Shown piece by piece: positions 22,278 through 34,378 of a DNA stretch of 64,000 nt (within the stretch, counting starts at the first letter, position 1; every line of letters begins with the position of its first letter). This DNA comes from Verticillium longisporum (taxonomy: Eukaryota > Ascomycota > Sordariomycetes > Glomerellales > Plectosphaerellaceae), in the NCBI GenBank assembly GCA_019188255.1, contig JAETXT010000012.1, forward strand, positions 2,704,376 to 2,768,375. The letters run 5' to 3'. The notes below the pieces were generated by a model that was given only the letters and a program-made list of their open reading frames with translations, ran no database searches and had not been told where the DNA came from. The position numbers and the translations under genes are program-made.

Positions 22278-24136
22278 ACGTAATCCACAAGCGAGTGGTT
22301 CACCCATGCGAGTGGTTCACTTCACCCCGACCCGACAAACATTCCGAGGAAAACCTCAACCCAAACGCCGTAAATCAATTAAAATCACTCCCCCTCGTCT
22401 TTTGCAGACGATGAGATAGCTACCTGACAAGTTCTCGCGTTGTGGCCGGTCTTCCCGCATACGCTACAGCATCGTTTCTTCGGCTGGGACCACGACGCGG
22501 GACCCGGGTTCTGCAGCGTTTCCTCTTTTATCTGGATATCTACTTCCTTCTGAGCAATCTTGTCCTGTCCCTCGCCTACAGCCATGCTTCCTCCTTCCCG
22601 GAGACGTAGCTTTTGGCCCTCCGGCGTCGGCTTAGTGTAGCATTTTCCTCTCGAAGGATCATAACCTCTGACTTCAAAAGAGCGATCTGGTGCATAACAC
22701 CCCGCGTCCCCTTCGCAAGATAGTCAACAGCATCTAAAATTGACGTTGGGGAGCTTCCCTGGTGGCGTGAGATTCGCCCTTTGATGAAGTCAGTCTGGGA
22801 ACCTGCCTCGAGCAGGTTAGTGGGCGTCTTAGAGACCCAAGAATCACGCTCCCCGTGGGACGTCCCCGGAGGCGTCGTCGTCCTCAACCTCACATCCAGC
22901 TTTGACAGGACTGTTTCCGGGTTATGGGGGACAAGCCCCGCTCCTCGAAAGCCTCCCTGGATGTTTTTTCTGTCATTGCTTGCTGAAATGCAGCCGAAAA
23001 CGCCGGGAAGAAGTCCTCTTTGCTGATGTGCGTTGTACCCGCCCTCATCCTATCCTCGATTTGCCGACCGTATGCTTTCTTTAGTGGGCCAAAACACCCA
23101 ACATCGAGAGGCTGGAGTAGATGTGACGAATGAGGAGGCATACAGAGTGTGATGATGTTGTTCTCCTTGCAGTAGAGTTCGAAGTCGACCGAGTGGTGAC
23201 TTTCGTGGCCATCCAGGATCAGTAGGCGATAACCGCCCGAAGTACGGGACTTTGTATGCCTGTCAAAATGCCGAATCCATTCCAGACCAATATCATTCGT
23301 CGTCCAGCCGTTTGGAGATGTTGCGATTCTCCAGTCGCGAGAAATCGCGTCGTCCTGGTACCAGCTCGAGAGGTGGTACTTGCCCGAAACCACGATGAAC
23401 GGCGGGACGGAGAAACCCAACGCGCCAACGCCCTGGATCACCGTAACCCATTCCCGGTTGCCTGGCTGCCTCATCTTCACATTGGACCGTCTTTCCGAAC
23501 TGGTCACGACCATTCCGTTGGCGATAACGCCCATCTGGAAGCCGGTCTCGTCAAAGTTGTACATGTCAGCCTCTTGGATGCCGTACTTGGCGATCATGTT
23601 ATGCACGAGGCGGAACCACGCGTTTATCGCGTCCGGATCTTCGCATTGGGCCCTCTTGTAGTCGTACTTGCGAAAGAAACGCGTCCGGAGCTCTGGTTGC
23701 CGTTTGACGAAGTTTGCGGCCCAGTTCTTCCCGACGCGTGGCGCGTCACGGTCGGCAAGCAGGCGATTCGCCATATCTCCGACCTCACCCAACCGGGGAG
23801 GGTAAGATCGCGCATCTAGGTCAAGGATATATTCGACAATAGTTTTCTCTTCTAGTACTGTTAATTTGGCAGAATTGGGCGGGCTTTCGCGTCGGGAGGG
23901 TTTGCCCTTCTGGCGTCGGAGGAGCGTCGTTAAGGGGACGGTGTAGATCCTCGCAGCACTCCGGGCGCTTAGGTTCGGGTCATTGTCCATAGCTTGGATA
24001 GCAAGGAATAATTGACCTTCTTTTGAAAGAGTCTCCATCGCGGGCGGAGGTGGAATCTGTAGAATTCAGGTGTAGGTCGTGGGCCCGGGCGAAGTGAACC
24101 ACTCGCTTGGGTGAACCACTCGCTTGTGGATTACGT
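22278..24136 (-). mobile_element. Fot1/pogo-like Tc1-mariner superfamily transposon
   Basis: Inverted repeats ACGTAATCCACAAGCGAGTG, then GTTCACCC and a second AAGCGAGTGGTTCACTTC-like copy, occur at both ends. TA flanks each end (22276-22277 and 24137-24138), the expected TA target duplication. The 1,859-bp element is GC-balanced and keeps CA/TG. It sits inside the extremely RIPed block, showing it arrived after that RIP. Confidence 0.85.
22385..24038 (-). pseudogene. Fot1/pogo-like DDE transposase, two frameshifts
   Basis: The transposase starts at the ATG at 24038. Domains in order: helix-turn-helix (LSARSAARIYTVPLTTLLRR), CENP-B-type DNA binding (LTVLEEKTIVEYILDLDARS through WAANFVKRQPEL), a DDE catalytic core (YNFDETGF; LLILDGHESHH; SSHLLQPLDVGCFGPLK), a coiled region with ISRHQGSSPT, and a C-terminal zinc knuckle CSVCGKTGHNARTC. 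The conserved frame breaks near 22947 (TTC GAG GAG where the family has F-R-G-A-G; one base short) and near 22611 (a run of four A where five restore K-L-R-L). Both are single-base deletions in short runs, so either the element is recently dead or the assembly is wrong. All three catalytic acidic positions are intact. Confidence 0.8.
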
Positions 24137-24138
24137 TA

Positions 24139-25310
24139 TTAGAAAATAGGGTTATAACCTTATTAGGGACTATTTACGCGTAGAAACTACGTTTATATTA
24201 TTATAAAAGCGACCGCGACGGATATACTCCTTATAGCGAGAAGAATTAGGGGCGGTCTTATAGACGAGATATCGCTTAAAGTACCCTATATAAGGTATCT
24301 TAATTTCGCCCTCGGAGTTAATTAAAATAGCGAGCGCCTTTCTTTAATCGGTTTTAATAGATAAACGTTTTATAATACGATTTAATATTTTATTATAGTT
24401 AATAAGGATAATAAGAGAAGAATTACCGTAAGCGGCTAGGATTTATTATTTATAGCTATTAGGATATCGGCCTAAAGGAGGAGTATTATATAATAATTAA
24501 GGAAGTAGGGCGGCCGTAAATCGACGACCCCGCGATTAGGGAGCGCGATAAGATAAGAATCGGGCCTACTTAGTAAATTACGTAATAGCTTACTTAGATA
24601 TAAAGGGTAACTTATCTAATATAAGCTTACTACTTAATATAATAAGGATAGGATAGTAGGTATATAAGGACGGATATTCTAGACTTATAGATATATTCTT
24701 TCTCACGATAGTAATTAATCTAAGTCTTACTTTATATCTATTATAACGAGTGCGTAATGCCTTACGATACTATATCGTCTCAGAGTTATAACCTAAGCTT
24801 CTATAAATAGTAACCCTAACCCTCTAATAGTGTTCCCCCTTCGGAAGCTGCTAGGTCGTAACATTATAATAGAGGGATTTCGTTATTTAAAGCTTTCTAT
24901 TTAATACCTTTTAAGGGGAATATCGTCCTTTTAAATAAGGAGGATCTATTATATAAAGTCGAGGATTTAAGAATATAAAAGGGCGAACCCTAGGGCGCTT
25001 TATTTAATAATCTAATAAGCTAAATATTATTCCTAAACTTAATTAAGCCTTTAATAAGGAGCTTTTATTTTACGGATTATTATTATGCCCTTAAATCTCC
25101 CTCGAAGTATTATAGTAGGAATATTCTAGTTACGTAAAGTCTTATATATCGAGTAGCTATTATTAATACCCTAAAGCGTATTTAGAATATCTTCTTTAAT
25201 ATAGCTCTTTATTCTAAATTTAATAATATAATTAATATAATTATTAGATAAGGGGTAGGTAAGATATCGCGATCTATATATTATTAGGGGGCCGATTTTC
25301 GGGTATTAAA
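24139..25310. repeat. RIPed repeat DNA, continuation of the block split by the Fot1-like element
   Basis: Extremely AT-rich, with CpG kept and CpA/TpG almost absent, like 17881-22275. The left flank of the Fot1-like element (..ACGAT-TA) and this right flank (TA-TTAG..) would have been contiguous before insertion. No coding signature was recognised. It may be the remaining 3' part of the retroelement or another relic. Confidence 0.65.
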
Positions 25311-25581
25311 AGTAGGTAGAATTAGTATGCGGAGTTGGGGGGGCGCGGAGTTAGGGGTGTAGGACTTACCTACCTACCTTACCTTACCTTACTGCTTTAC
25401 CGTACGCTGTGATCGATGAGCCATGTAAAGACGGAACCACCCCTCCCTCCAGAGGAATTCGAGCATCAGCGGCCCCTCCATCCTCACCTCCCCCTTACAC
25501 AGTGGATGTTGGCAATTCCCTCTAAGTCACTCGTATCACTTCCCAGACAGCAGGCCAAACCGTTTTTTTCGTTTTCACGCT

Positions 25582-27281
25582 ATGGCTCAGCCATCCAGCA
25601 GTGCCTTCGCGACCTGCCTGAACGACGTTTGCGATGGCCGGTGGGGGTGCGTAGGCTACCCGAGCGACATCCTGTACCAAATCAACTGGGTAGATCGCTA
25701 TAACCTCGACATCAATATTGAGCCCGCTGCCGTCACAAGACCCGAAAGTACTGAAGATGTCGCGGCATTTATCCAGTGTGCCTCGGAGAATAATGTGAAA
25801 GTCCAGGCTAGGTCTGGAGGACATTCCTACGCGTAAATACGTCTGCGGTGCTGTCGTTTCTAAACCCTCAATGCTGACTGTATCAGAAATCATGGATTGG
25901 GTGGTGAAGACGGGGCGCTCGTCATCGATCTTGAGAGCTTTCAACACTTCTCAATGGATTCAGATAATTGGCAAGCGACAATCGGAGCAGGCCACACATT
26001 ACACGACGTCACCAAGAAGCTCCATGATAACGGTGGTCGAGCCATCTCGCATGGCACATGCCCTGGTGTAGGACTTGGTGGTCACGCTACGATTGTGAGT
26101 AGTTTCGAATGCTTCCAGATGCTGCTAGAGCACTAACAAATCTACTGCAGGGTGGCCTCGGGCCCTCATCACGTATGTGGGGATCCTGCCTTGATCATGT
26201 TGTGGAAGTCGAAGTCGTCACAGCCGATGGGAAAATCCAGCGCGCCAACGAAGACGAGAACTCAGATCTCTTCTTCGCCCTCAAAGGAGCTGGTGCCAGT
26301 TTCGGCATCATTACGGAATTCGTCATGCGCACCAACGAGGAGCCCGGTGACGTTGTCGAGTATACCTTCTCACTGACTTTCTCCCGTCATCGTGATCTAT
26401 CCCCTGTATTTGAGGCGTGGCAAAATCTCATTTCTGACCCTGACCTTGACCGCCGTTTTGGGTCCGAGTTCGTTATGCACGAACTGGGTGCTATCATCAC
26501 TGGCACTTTTTTTGGCACTGAGGAAGAATTTGAGGCAACAGGCATTCCTGACCGCATTCCCACCGGGAAGAAGTCCGTAGTGGTCAACGACTGGCTCGGC
26601 TCGGTCGCGCAACAAGCCCAGGATGCAGCCCTATGGCTTAGCGATCTGAGTACCGCCTTCACTGCGAAGAGCTTAGCATTCACCAAGGACCAGCTCCTCT
26701 CCCCCGAAAGCATCACATACCTCATGGACTACATTGACGACGCTAATCGGGGCACCCTCATCTGGTTTTTGATTTTTGATGTGACAGGTGGCCGTATCAA
26801 CGACGTCCCGATGAACGCTACGGCTTACCGTCACCGCGACAAGGTTATGTTCTGCCAGGGCTACGGTATCGGTATTCCAACACTGAACGGCAGGACTCGC
26901 GAGTTTATTGAAGGAATCAATTCGTTGATTAGGTCAAGCGTGCCAACTAATCTGAGTACCTACGCCGGGTATGTCGATGCCAGTCTGGATAGCCCTCAAG
27001 ACTCGTATTGGGGCCCAAACCTAAACACATTGGGTCAAGTAAAGAAAAACTGGGATCCTCATGATCTCTTTTCAAACCCGCAAAGCGTACGACCTGGGCA
27101 GAAGAGTGTTGTCAATTATTTCGATGACAGGACGTCATCAAACGGCTCGGAGGACTCCAGCGGCGGGTCTATTGGTGGTACCCGAGATGAACAGGGCGGG
27201 TGCTGGAGCTGGCAACGCAGCGGGGCTGCTTTTGCTGTTTTCGTCGCCCTGTTTGTCGGTCTGGTTTTGGGGGTTTTCTAA
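25582..27281 (+). CDS. FAD-linked (berberine-bridge-type, AA7-like) oxidase with C-terminal hydrophobic anchor
   Basis: Three exons, 25582-25832, 25887-26094 and 26151-27281 (introns 54 and 56 bp), give 529 aa. The FAD-binding type-4 fold is clear: QARSGGHSYANHG, where the His of SGGHS is the usual covalent FAD ligand, and GTCPGVGLGGHATIGGLGP, whose Cys is the second ligand of bicovalent flavoenzymes. The second motif is recreated across intron 2. The C-terminal BBE segment reads YWGPNLNTLGQVKKNWDP. Such enzymes oxidise oligosaccharides or secondary metabolites and release H2O2. Two oddities: no cleavable signal peptide at MAQPSSSAFATCLNDVC, and a terminal hydrophobic stretch (AAFAVFVALFVGLVLGVF) after a Ser/Gly linker that looks like a GPI or membrane anchor. 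The real start may lie in an unrecognised upstream exon. It borders the mobile-element island. Confidence 0.85.
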
Positions 27282-27845
27282 TTCTCCCATTCTTGGGGCG
27301 AGACCCTCACGATTGTTATCGGTCTGGGTGGTGCGTCAGACCTTTCCTCGTCCTTCCCTACGCAAAACCACTCACGCCTTTTAAGAACGCTGGTAGTCCT
27401 CTTGCCGAATACAAAGATATTATCTTCTACCATGGACTTGAAATCTATGATAGATGTCGTGCTGCGGCTGCAATCTCTCTAAAGTTGCCTCTGCGCGTGC
27501 ATTCGGATGGCATACGCTGTGCAGCAACACATCCAGGACTGAGACATGCTTAACATGCTTCCGCGAGAGGGACCTGCAAGGATGCCCATGGCCCCACTTG
27601 GCCCATAGCGCGGGTAGCCTCGGTCAACTCGGTGAACAGCTGACTCATTTGTCAAGATCCGGCTACAGGCCAATCCACTATCTTCACGTGACTGATCGCT
27701 TGTCCGAATTTCGTAAGGGTTTCCCACCCCACAGACGAGTTGGGTGCAAAAACAAAATCTTCGGGATCCTGCTCTTGACCTCACCGACGCCGAATCGCCC
27801 TCACGAACACCCGTTGTCAACCCAAACACCCTCACAACCGATACA
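27282..27845. other. intergenic, uL14 promoter
   Basis: No gene is supported. It holds the 3' flank of the FAD oxidase and the promoter of the ribosomal-protein gene. Confidence 0.5.
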
Positions 27846-28700
27846 ATGGCCAAGCTTTCGTAAGTTCTGCCTTCTCGACAACAACCTCTGCGATCGATCA
27901 TTCGGAACTGCGACTGCTGCGACCGGTGGGCTGGAGAAAGGAACGGCGAAGGCGGGGAGATGAGAAGAACGAGGCTCAGCAAGAGGAGGGGTGGGAAATT
28001 GAGCCATCACGACGCCATGCCTTTGCCGAACCAGCCTTAATGCCCTTCCACAGGGCTATCGACAGAAAGTCATCGGACCTGACAACGAGCTCGACAATAA
28101 TGTAGCGGTTTCCGGCCAGACGATCGATCGCAGGGTCTTGGACTTTCGGTGCAGAATCACGCATGCTAACTTTTGCGCTTCAGGCGCGGTGCCCCCGGTG
28201 GCAAGCTCAAGATGACTCTGGGTCTCCCAGTCGGCGCGGTCATGAACTGCGCGGACAACTCTGGTGCCCGTAACCTCTACATCATCTCCGTCAAGGGTAT
28301 CGGTGCCCGCCTCAACAGGCTGCCTGCTGGTGGTGTTGGCGACATGGTCATGGCCACTGTCAAGAAGGGAAAGCCCGAGCTGAGGAAGAAGGTCCACCCC
28401 GCCGTCATCGTTCGCCAGTCCAAGCCCTGGAAGCGTTTTGATGGCGTCTTCCTGTACTTCGAGGACAACGCCGGTGTTGTGAGTTTCCCCCTCTCTATCA
28501 ATATTTGGCTACAGACAATGCTGACGTGTGTAAGATCGTCAACCCCAAGGGTGAGATGAAGGGCTCTGCCATCACCGGCCCCGTCGGCAAGGAGGCCGCT
28601 GAGCTGTGGCCTGTGAGTAGCAACCTCCTTCACGTCGACAAGAACCTACTAACAAGTATGTCCCCAGCGTATTGCCAGCAACTCCGGTGTCGTGATGTAA
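27846..28700 (+). CDS. rpl23: 60S ribosomal protein uL14 (L23)
   Basis: Four exons, 27846-27859, 28184-28478, 28535-28612 and 28668-28700, give 139 aa, the normal length. The first exon is only 14 nt (MAKL plus two bases) and is followed by a 324-bp intron, a common ribosomal-protein arrangement; the others are 56 and 55 bp. The sequence is highly conserved: [64 protein letters not shown] and the C-terminal ASNSGVVM. It forms part of the large-subunit interface near the GTPase-factor and intersubunit bridge region. Essential and universally conserved, it makes a good synteny anchor. Confidence 0.97.
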
Positions 28701-29696
28701 AAGGGGAACTGCTTCGAGGAGGACAAATAACGAAGCTAGGATTTGGTCACCGATGCGAACGATGATACCGAGCAGGTCCCGCCGACAACGATAGAGCGAG
28801 GCGGGAGCGGACCGAGGGGGATGACCTGGCACGGGGACGGTTCTTTTTCCTCGCTGGATTGGAAGGCTCTGCATTTTGGGCTGCGGCGTGTAAAGGGAGA
28901 CTTCATACCAGGCATTCGCATCAAGGCAGATGAAATCCGATGATTTGAGCAAAGTCACACGATGCTGCTACCTGCCAACCTTGCGTGATGTACACAACGG
29001 GGGACTTGGGTTTTACGAAACTGATTTCCACCACAGGCTGACGCTTGTGACATTTAAAGGATAATTGGGTTGACGCTTGTGATATTCAAAGGATAATTGT
29101 GTATTCAGTCGGGTCAGCGACCTCAGCGATTCCCGACGCTCCTACTCCCAGCCACTAAACCTTCATACCCATGCTAGAGAACCTGACACTGTCCATGATG
29201 CACCGACCGCTCAGCGGGTCAACGAATTGTGAGACCGCACAATGTGACCGCACGAGAGCACAGCTTGAGCCAACGTCAATCTGCATGGGTAGGCCACAAC
29301 ATTTTGACGCCCTGCCTCTCTCTGTATTTGACGACGCCTATCAACGCTTAACACCTACCCCCTTCTCCATACCACCATCCTCCAAATCGTACAAAACTTG
29401 CTCAAGTATCGGAGCTATTCCCTTGGCCATCTGGATTACTACCCCGGCTTGATTCACGGTAAACAGGCAAAATAGTATCAAAGCTGCGCTCTCCAAAGCT
29501 CCCTCTCCGTTGTGTGCAGCTGCACGCGGCCCTGTGTCGTACAGCAACAAACGGCTCTCGGGCCAACTCATGTCGAATGGCGGTTCGAGTTACCAATCCT
29601 AGACCAAATGATCCGCAGCTTCAGTTTGTCATGGCCGTGGACAGATTGCGCCATCTAAAGCCCCGTTTGAGACCAGTGTCGATCTTTGGTATACCC
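28701..29696. other. intergenic (convergent 3' regions)
   Basis: No supported gene lies between uL14 and the convergent AT-hook protein. A direct repeat of TTGACGCTTGTGA-YATT-AAAGGATAATTG occurs at about 29037-29098. Confidence 0.5.
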
Positions 29697-32600
29697 TTAC
29701 TGCTGGAATTGGGTTCCGTTGGTAAAAGGGTTATGCCCATTGGATTGCGGAGGAGCAGGTGCAGCTGCCACCATTGCTGCCTGCGCATTGGCCGCTTTTT
29801 TCGCAGCTAAAGTGGCCTTTCTTTTGTTGACAGCATTCTGCATACTGCCATTCAGCCAGCGTTCTGTGCAATAGTTAGCTCCGTGTGCCAAAAAATTTGC
29901 CTTGGCAGATGTGCTGCTTACTCTTCATTGAAGCAGACATCTTCTGCGACTTGGTCATCAAGCGGTAGTCTTGGTCGTCGCCAGCCTGGCTCGGGGCAGC
30001 GGATGATGCTGCAGAGTGTGGCGCCGATGGGGCAGCTGAAAGACGGGCGACTTGTGCGGACGGCGCTGCTGTTGAGGAATCACGGCTTGGTCGTGAACCA
30101 CGGTTTACGGTCCATTTGTCGTCACCCATATGCTTGAAAGTGATCAAATGAGACGGTTCGCCTAGGGTGGCGCTGGCAGCTTGAGATGCTGCAGCCATAT
30201 CGCCGAGAATGGCTTCTGATCGTGTGGCCTTGTGCGCTGCTTGGGGGCGAGTGGACGCTTTGAAGTTGATGCGTGTCTTCTTTTTCGGAGGCTGAACAGC
30301 TTCGACAATCTCTTCATCATCTTGTGCTTCGCCCCTTGAAGTACGCTGTCGCTTGTTCTGGCGGAAGCTGTACGTTGATCCGTCATCTGATATGGTAGCG
30401 TTGGACGAAGATGTTGTGGGTCGTGACTCGTCTGAGCTGTCAACAACTGTTTCGCTGCTGATCGGCCTGGAGCTGGTCATGCGTGCATTCTTGCCACGTT
30501 TTCTTGTGGTGCGCGCTCTCTTAGGTAGTGGCTCGTCCAACTCCTCGGGTTCCGTATCTTCAGGATCTGCCGCGTCAGACTCAGGTTCTGCGACGACAAT
30601 CTTTGGTTGCCGCCCGCGTTTTCGCTTGGGAGGCACCTGAGCCAAGTCTGAGGCTGGCGTGTCGGCTTCTGTATCCGCAGCTGCGGCCCTCTTCCCCTTT
30701 GGTCCCCGTTTTTTGGGCCCTGGCTTGTTCTTTGGCGCCGAGTCTTCATCCTCATTCGGGTGGTAGACGTCCTCCGGGTGCGGATTGAGAGGCGGTCTGC
30801 CGCGCCTTTTAAGGATAGGCTTGACGACGGTAGCGGCGGCGGCAGCTTGGTTCGCTGGCGTCGCGGAACGAACATCGTCTTGTAACATTCCTTCGTACAG
30901 TTTGGGCGGATTTCTTGACCTCTTGCCTGTGACCACCAGGCCATCTGCGTCACCTTCTGCGGCCTTGGCAGTCTGTTGAGGCTGGCTTCGCAGCTGTCTG
31001 CCTGCCATGATACCATCACGCTGGGCAATGGGGTCTTGCTGGCCAATCTTGGACGGATGAGGATCATACTCATAGCCATAAGCCATGGCCTCAACCCTGT
31101 CCTGCCACCGCTGGTGGAAGGTGCCCTGCTCTTTCTCCTTGATGGGAGCGCGATAGCCACGAGTGTCAAAATCTTTCTCCACATATGAGTCAACCTTGGC
31201 GAACTGAGAAAGGTTGGCCGTCTTCTTCTCATACTCGGCGTCCTGAATCTCACGTCTCTTTGCGTTCTCCGCGTCATCGACCTGCCGACCGCACTTTTGC
31301 CATTCTTCCTGCCAGACCAGAAGCGTCGTGTTGACGTGGGCAAGGAAAGCCCACAGCTCTTCCGTCGACATGTTGCTGTGATCTTTGACGTATTCCCTGT
31401 AATGGGCTGGGTCACTCAGCTTGGGAAATCGAAACTGTTTCCTCATGCGTTGAATCCCAGCTGATGCCACGGCAGCCTTGCTCTTGTCTTCGCCGGCCGA
31501 TGGAGTGTTCGCACCTGTCTGCTGCGCGGACGCGGATACAGGAGAACCCACTCGTGGGGTTTGAGGCAGAGGCGTGGCAGCACCAGAGTCGACGTCTGCC
31601 AGGCCATCGGCTTGAAGACTGTTGTCTTCTTCAGGCTGAACAGTTTGCGATGCACTCTTGTCGCCGTCGTCCCGATCGGCCTCGTCCTCATACTGGTCGG
31701 CGTCATCGTTGGCGGCGGCATCATTCTTGTCGGCAGCTTCCTGCTCATCGTCATTGCCTTCACCATCGCCATCGGGCGCATCGCCGTCTTCATCAACATC
31801 ACCTTCGCCTCCAGCTGTCGCCACCTGCATTGTCGGCTCAGGATGCAGTACGACTTCGCCTTCGACATATGGCGTCAAATGCGACCAGGCATAAGTCTTC
31901 ACCTGGATCTCAGCACTGTCCTCACCAATATCCATGTTACTAGGCCCATGGATATTTCTGTCAATGCTCTTCCCTAGGTGTTCCTGGGACGGCTGTGTTG
32001 CCCCATTCGTGCAGTGGTGGTTCTGCCAAATCGTGGTGTGCGTCTTCAAACCCATCGGACCAGCCTGTGCGTTGTTTTCAACGGCATCGCCGTACTGTGT
32101 ATTCGACGGCTCATGTCGAGAAGAAGCGTTCGGTGCAAGCTGGCGTTCCGTACTACCGGCCTCGCCAGCGATATCGCTCTCAGACCTTGTCTGGACGTGG
32201 GCTCGTCCGTTGACTGTCAGTTGCACCGCGCTTCCGTCATCGCCGCGTCCACTCCGGTCTAGCGATGATGAGCTTGTAGAAGGAGCTGCAGGTGCAGCGG
32301 CCATCTGCGTATTGGACTGCACCCTCATGCTCAGAGGCACAACTGCAGGAACCCCATGGCCAGCGGCGGATTGTTCGGCTGACGAGGCACGTGGCGAGGA
32401 GGTGAAGTGAGCGGCTCGGCTAGATAGTCTCTCAATCTTCAATTCGGAATGCCGCTCAGCCTGTGTGTCTGAATCTTGAGAGAGCTGGGGAGCCGTGATG
32501 ATTGAGACATGATTGATGTGTATGGGTTGTGGATGTGCGATTTCCAGGCTACCCTGGCCGTTGTCACGAGAATTGGCCTGCGCACCATGGTCTGGCTGAC

Positions 32601-33408
32601 TGCCGTTGCCGAACCGATCGTATCGCTCGAAAGACGACGTCGGGCGTGCGTGTGCTCCGTCTGGTGTTGCAGATTGTCGCTTGAATTTTCTCTCGGCTGC
32701 TGGAGACTCAACTTTGGAATCATGGTCCGACACCTCGTCAGACGTGTGCAAGTCGCTGGAATCGCCGACAACCTCAATGGTATCCTTGACAACATCGTCT
32801 GAGGGAGGGAAGTAGGGCTGCGGGTCTGCAAGGCGTTTGGCTGGGGTTTTACGGCGACCGGCGGGAGTGTCATCTGTATGAGAGAACTCCCGCGAGTTGG
32901 CGCGCCGGCGCTGAGTGCTGGGCGGCGTGAAGCCGTCACCGACCACCTCGCTCTCGGCCCTTCGTCGACGAGTAGCGGTACGCGGGGCAGGAAGGGCAAT
33001 CTCGGGAAGCTCGTCCTCGAAATCATGTGCTGAGTAGTCGATCTTGGCTCGCTTACGAAGATTGTGAGAACCCTTCTTGTTGGTCTCGTCATCATCGTCG
33101 GGATTGCCATCAAAGCCAAACGTGCGAATACGCTTCCTTCGAGATGCAGCGCCGCCAGAAAAGGGCGAGGAGGCAGTCTGAGCAGAGGATGAAGCAAATG
33201 GGGTAGACAATTGCCGAGCGCCGCGTCGCCCGGCAGGGGCGGTTTGTGGTGTCTGGTGGGAGAATGTGGCAACTGGCGATGTCGACCGAGCGCTCTGAGG
33301 ATTCTGAGCGTAGTCCTTAGGGTCGGCTTTTTCTGCCATGTCGAAGCTCGTCGTCAGCGATGGCTGTGTTTTTCGCCGACCCAAGCGGCCAGCACGAGGG
33401 CGATCCAT
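29697..33408 (-). CDS. large AT-hook nuclear protein
   Basis: Two exons, 33408-29922 and 29863-29697 (58-bp intron near the 3' end), give 1217 aa. The true ATG is at 33408 (MDRPRAGRLGRRKTQPS). The N-terminal ~600 residues are disordered and Ser/Pro/Arg-rich with many basic clusters (RRKRIRTFGFD, RKRAKIDY). A long acidic tract (DVDEDGDAPDGDGEG..) precedes a compact conserved-looking core at about residues 680-800 (FRFPKLSDPAHYREYV, WAFLAHVNTTLLVWQEEW, DRVEAMAYGYEYDPHPSKIG). AT-hook-type motifs follow: KRRGRPPLNP, GPKKRGPKGKR, KRKRGRQPK. This composition indicates a chromatin or DNA-binding protein in the nucleus. No specific complex is claimed. The acidic tract and poly-basic hooks suggest histone and DNA contacts. 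It is transcribed divergently from the Mtc1 gene. Confidence 0.85.
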
Positions 33409-34378
33409 GGTAATTGGCGATGTTGTTGATGATGCGTGGTACAAAAAATTGGTGTAAATCCGAGAGGGTGGTAGTGGCAGACTCAGGCTTAGTCTAAGAT
33501 GAAGAGTAGCGACATGCGGTGGACGGATGTCGTGACAATCTCTTCACCGAGGGAAGGAAAAGTAAAACACACGAAAGAGACCCAAGAGGTAAGATGATTG
33601 ACGTGACTGTTGCGAAGGGGAGAGAAAGAGCTGTCGCTGTGAATGTGTGGGATGGAGGCTGTCTGTTCTGTCGCCCTGAGGACAGGCAAAAATCAAGTTG
33701 GATGGGGCGGCTTGGAGGTGAGAGAGCAGTGAGCTGTGAAAGGGAGGCAGGGGTTGTGCTTCTTTTTCTCGATTCGGGCAGGCCAAGAAATCCCCCCGAG
33801 TATTCAGAGGCTGCGTTCTCCAAGATTTGAGAAAAGAGCCGGCGTTCTGCCAGATGAATATCAAAGCCTTCAGTAGGATAGACCGTCTTCTGTCGAGGAC
33901 TCTCGTCTCCGTCAATCGTTTTGCTTGGGACTGTAATTTGATTCCCGAATGGGCCACGGCTGCACGACTGGTGCCAGGTACGTACCTCCCCTGCTAACCT
34001 TCACTAAAAACCCACTTATTCCCCTTGGACAGGCGATCAGTCCAATGAACGATCGAGAAATCTGAGCCGTTCGAGTGCTAAACCTCACCTGGCCTAGCCC
34101 CACTCCCCCCCACTGACAGCTTGCATGTCCTGGTGACGGATGCTCTGAGCTTCATGTTATCACGTTACCGAAACCAACGAACAAGAAGCACCCTGATTTT
34201 GTCTATTTTGCAGCCTCGCTGGTGCTCTCTGACCTGATTTCATAAAGACCTCACGCCTTCCGATTTCGAAATCGCAACAAATCTTTCTCCAGGCTCGTCT
34301 TGACCAACCTTAGAGCCTCCCTGGCGTTCCCAACTCCATACACCCCCGGTAGCAAACACCATCCCCAGGATCGTTACC
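33409..34378. promoter_or_regulatory. bidirectional promoter region
   Basis: The 970-bp region between divergent starts of the AT-hook gene (33408, minus) and Mtc1 (34379, plus). ORFs here are short and overlapping and are probably leader or promoter sequence. CT-rich stretches near 33500-33800 are typical of fungal 5' leaders. Confidence 0.5.

Noticed and set aside
30477..33272. Several 140-310-aa ORFs on both strands over the AT-hook gene
   Set aside because: They are shadows of the 1217-aa protein. Their low-complexity content follows from its repetitive codons.
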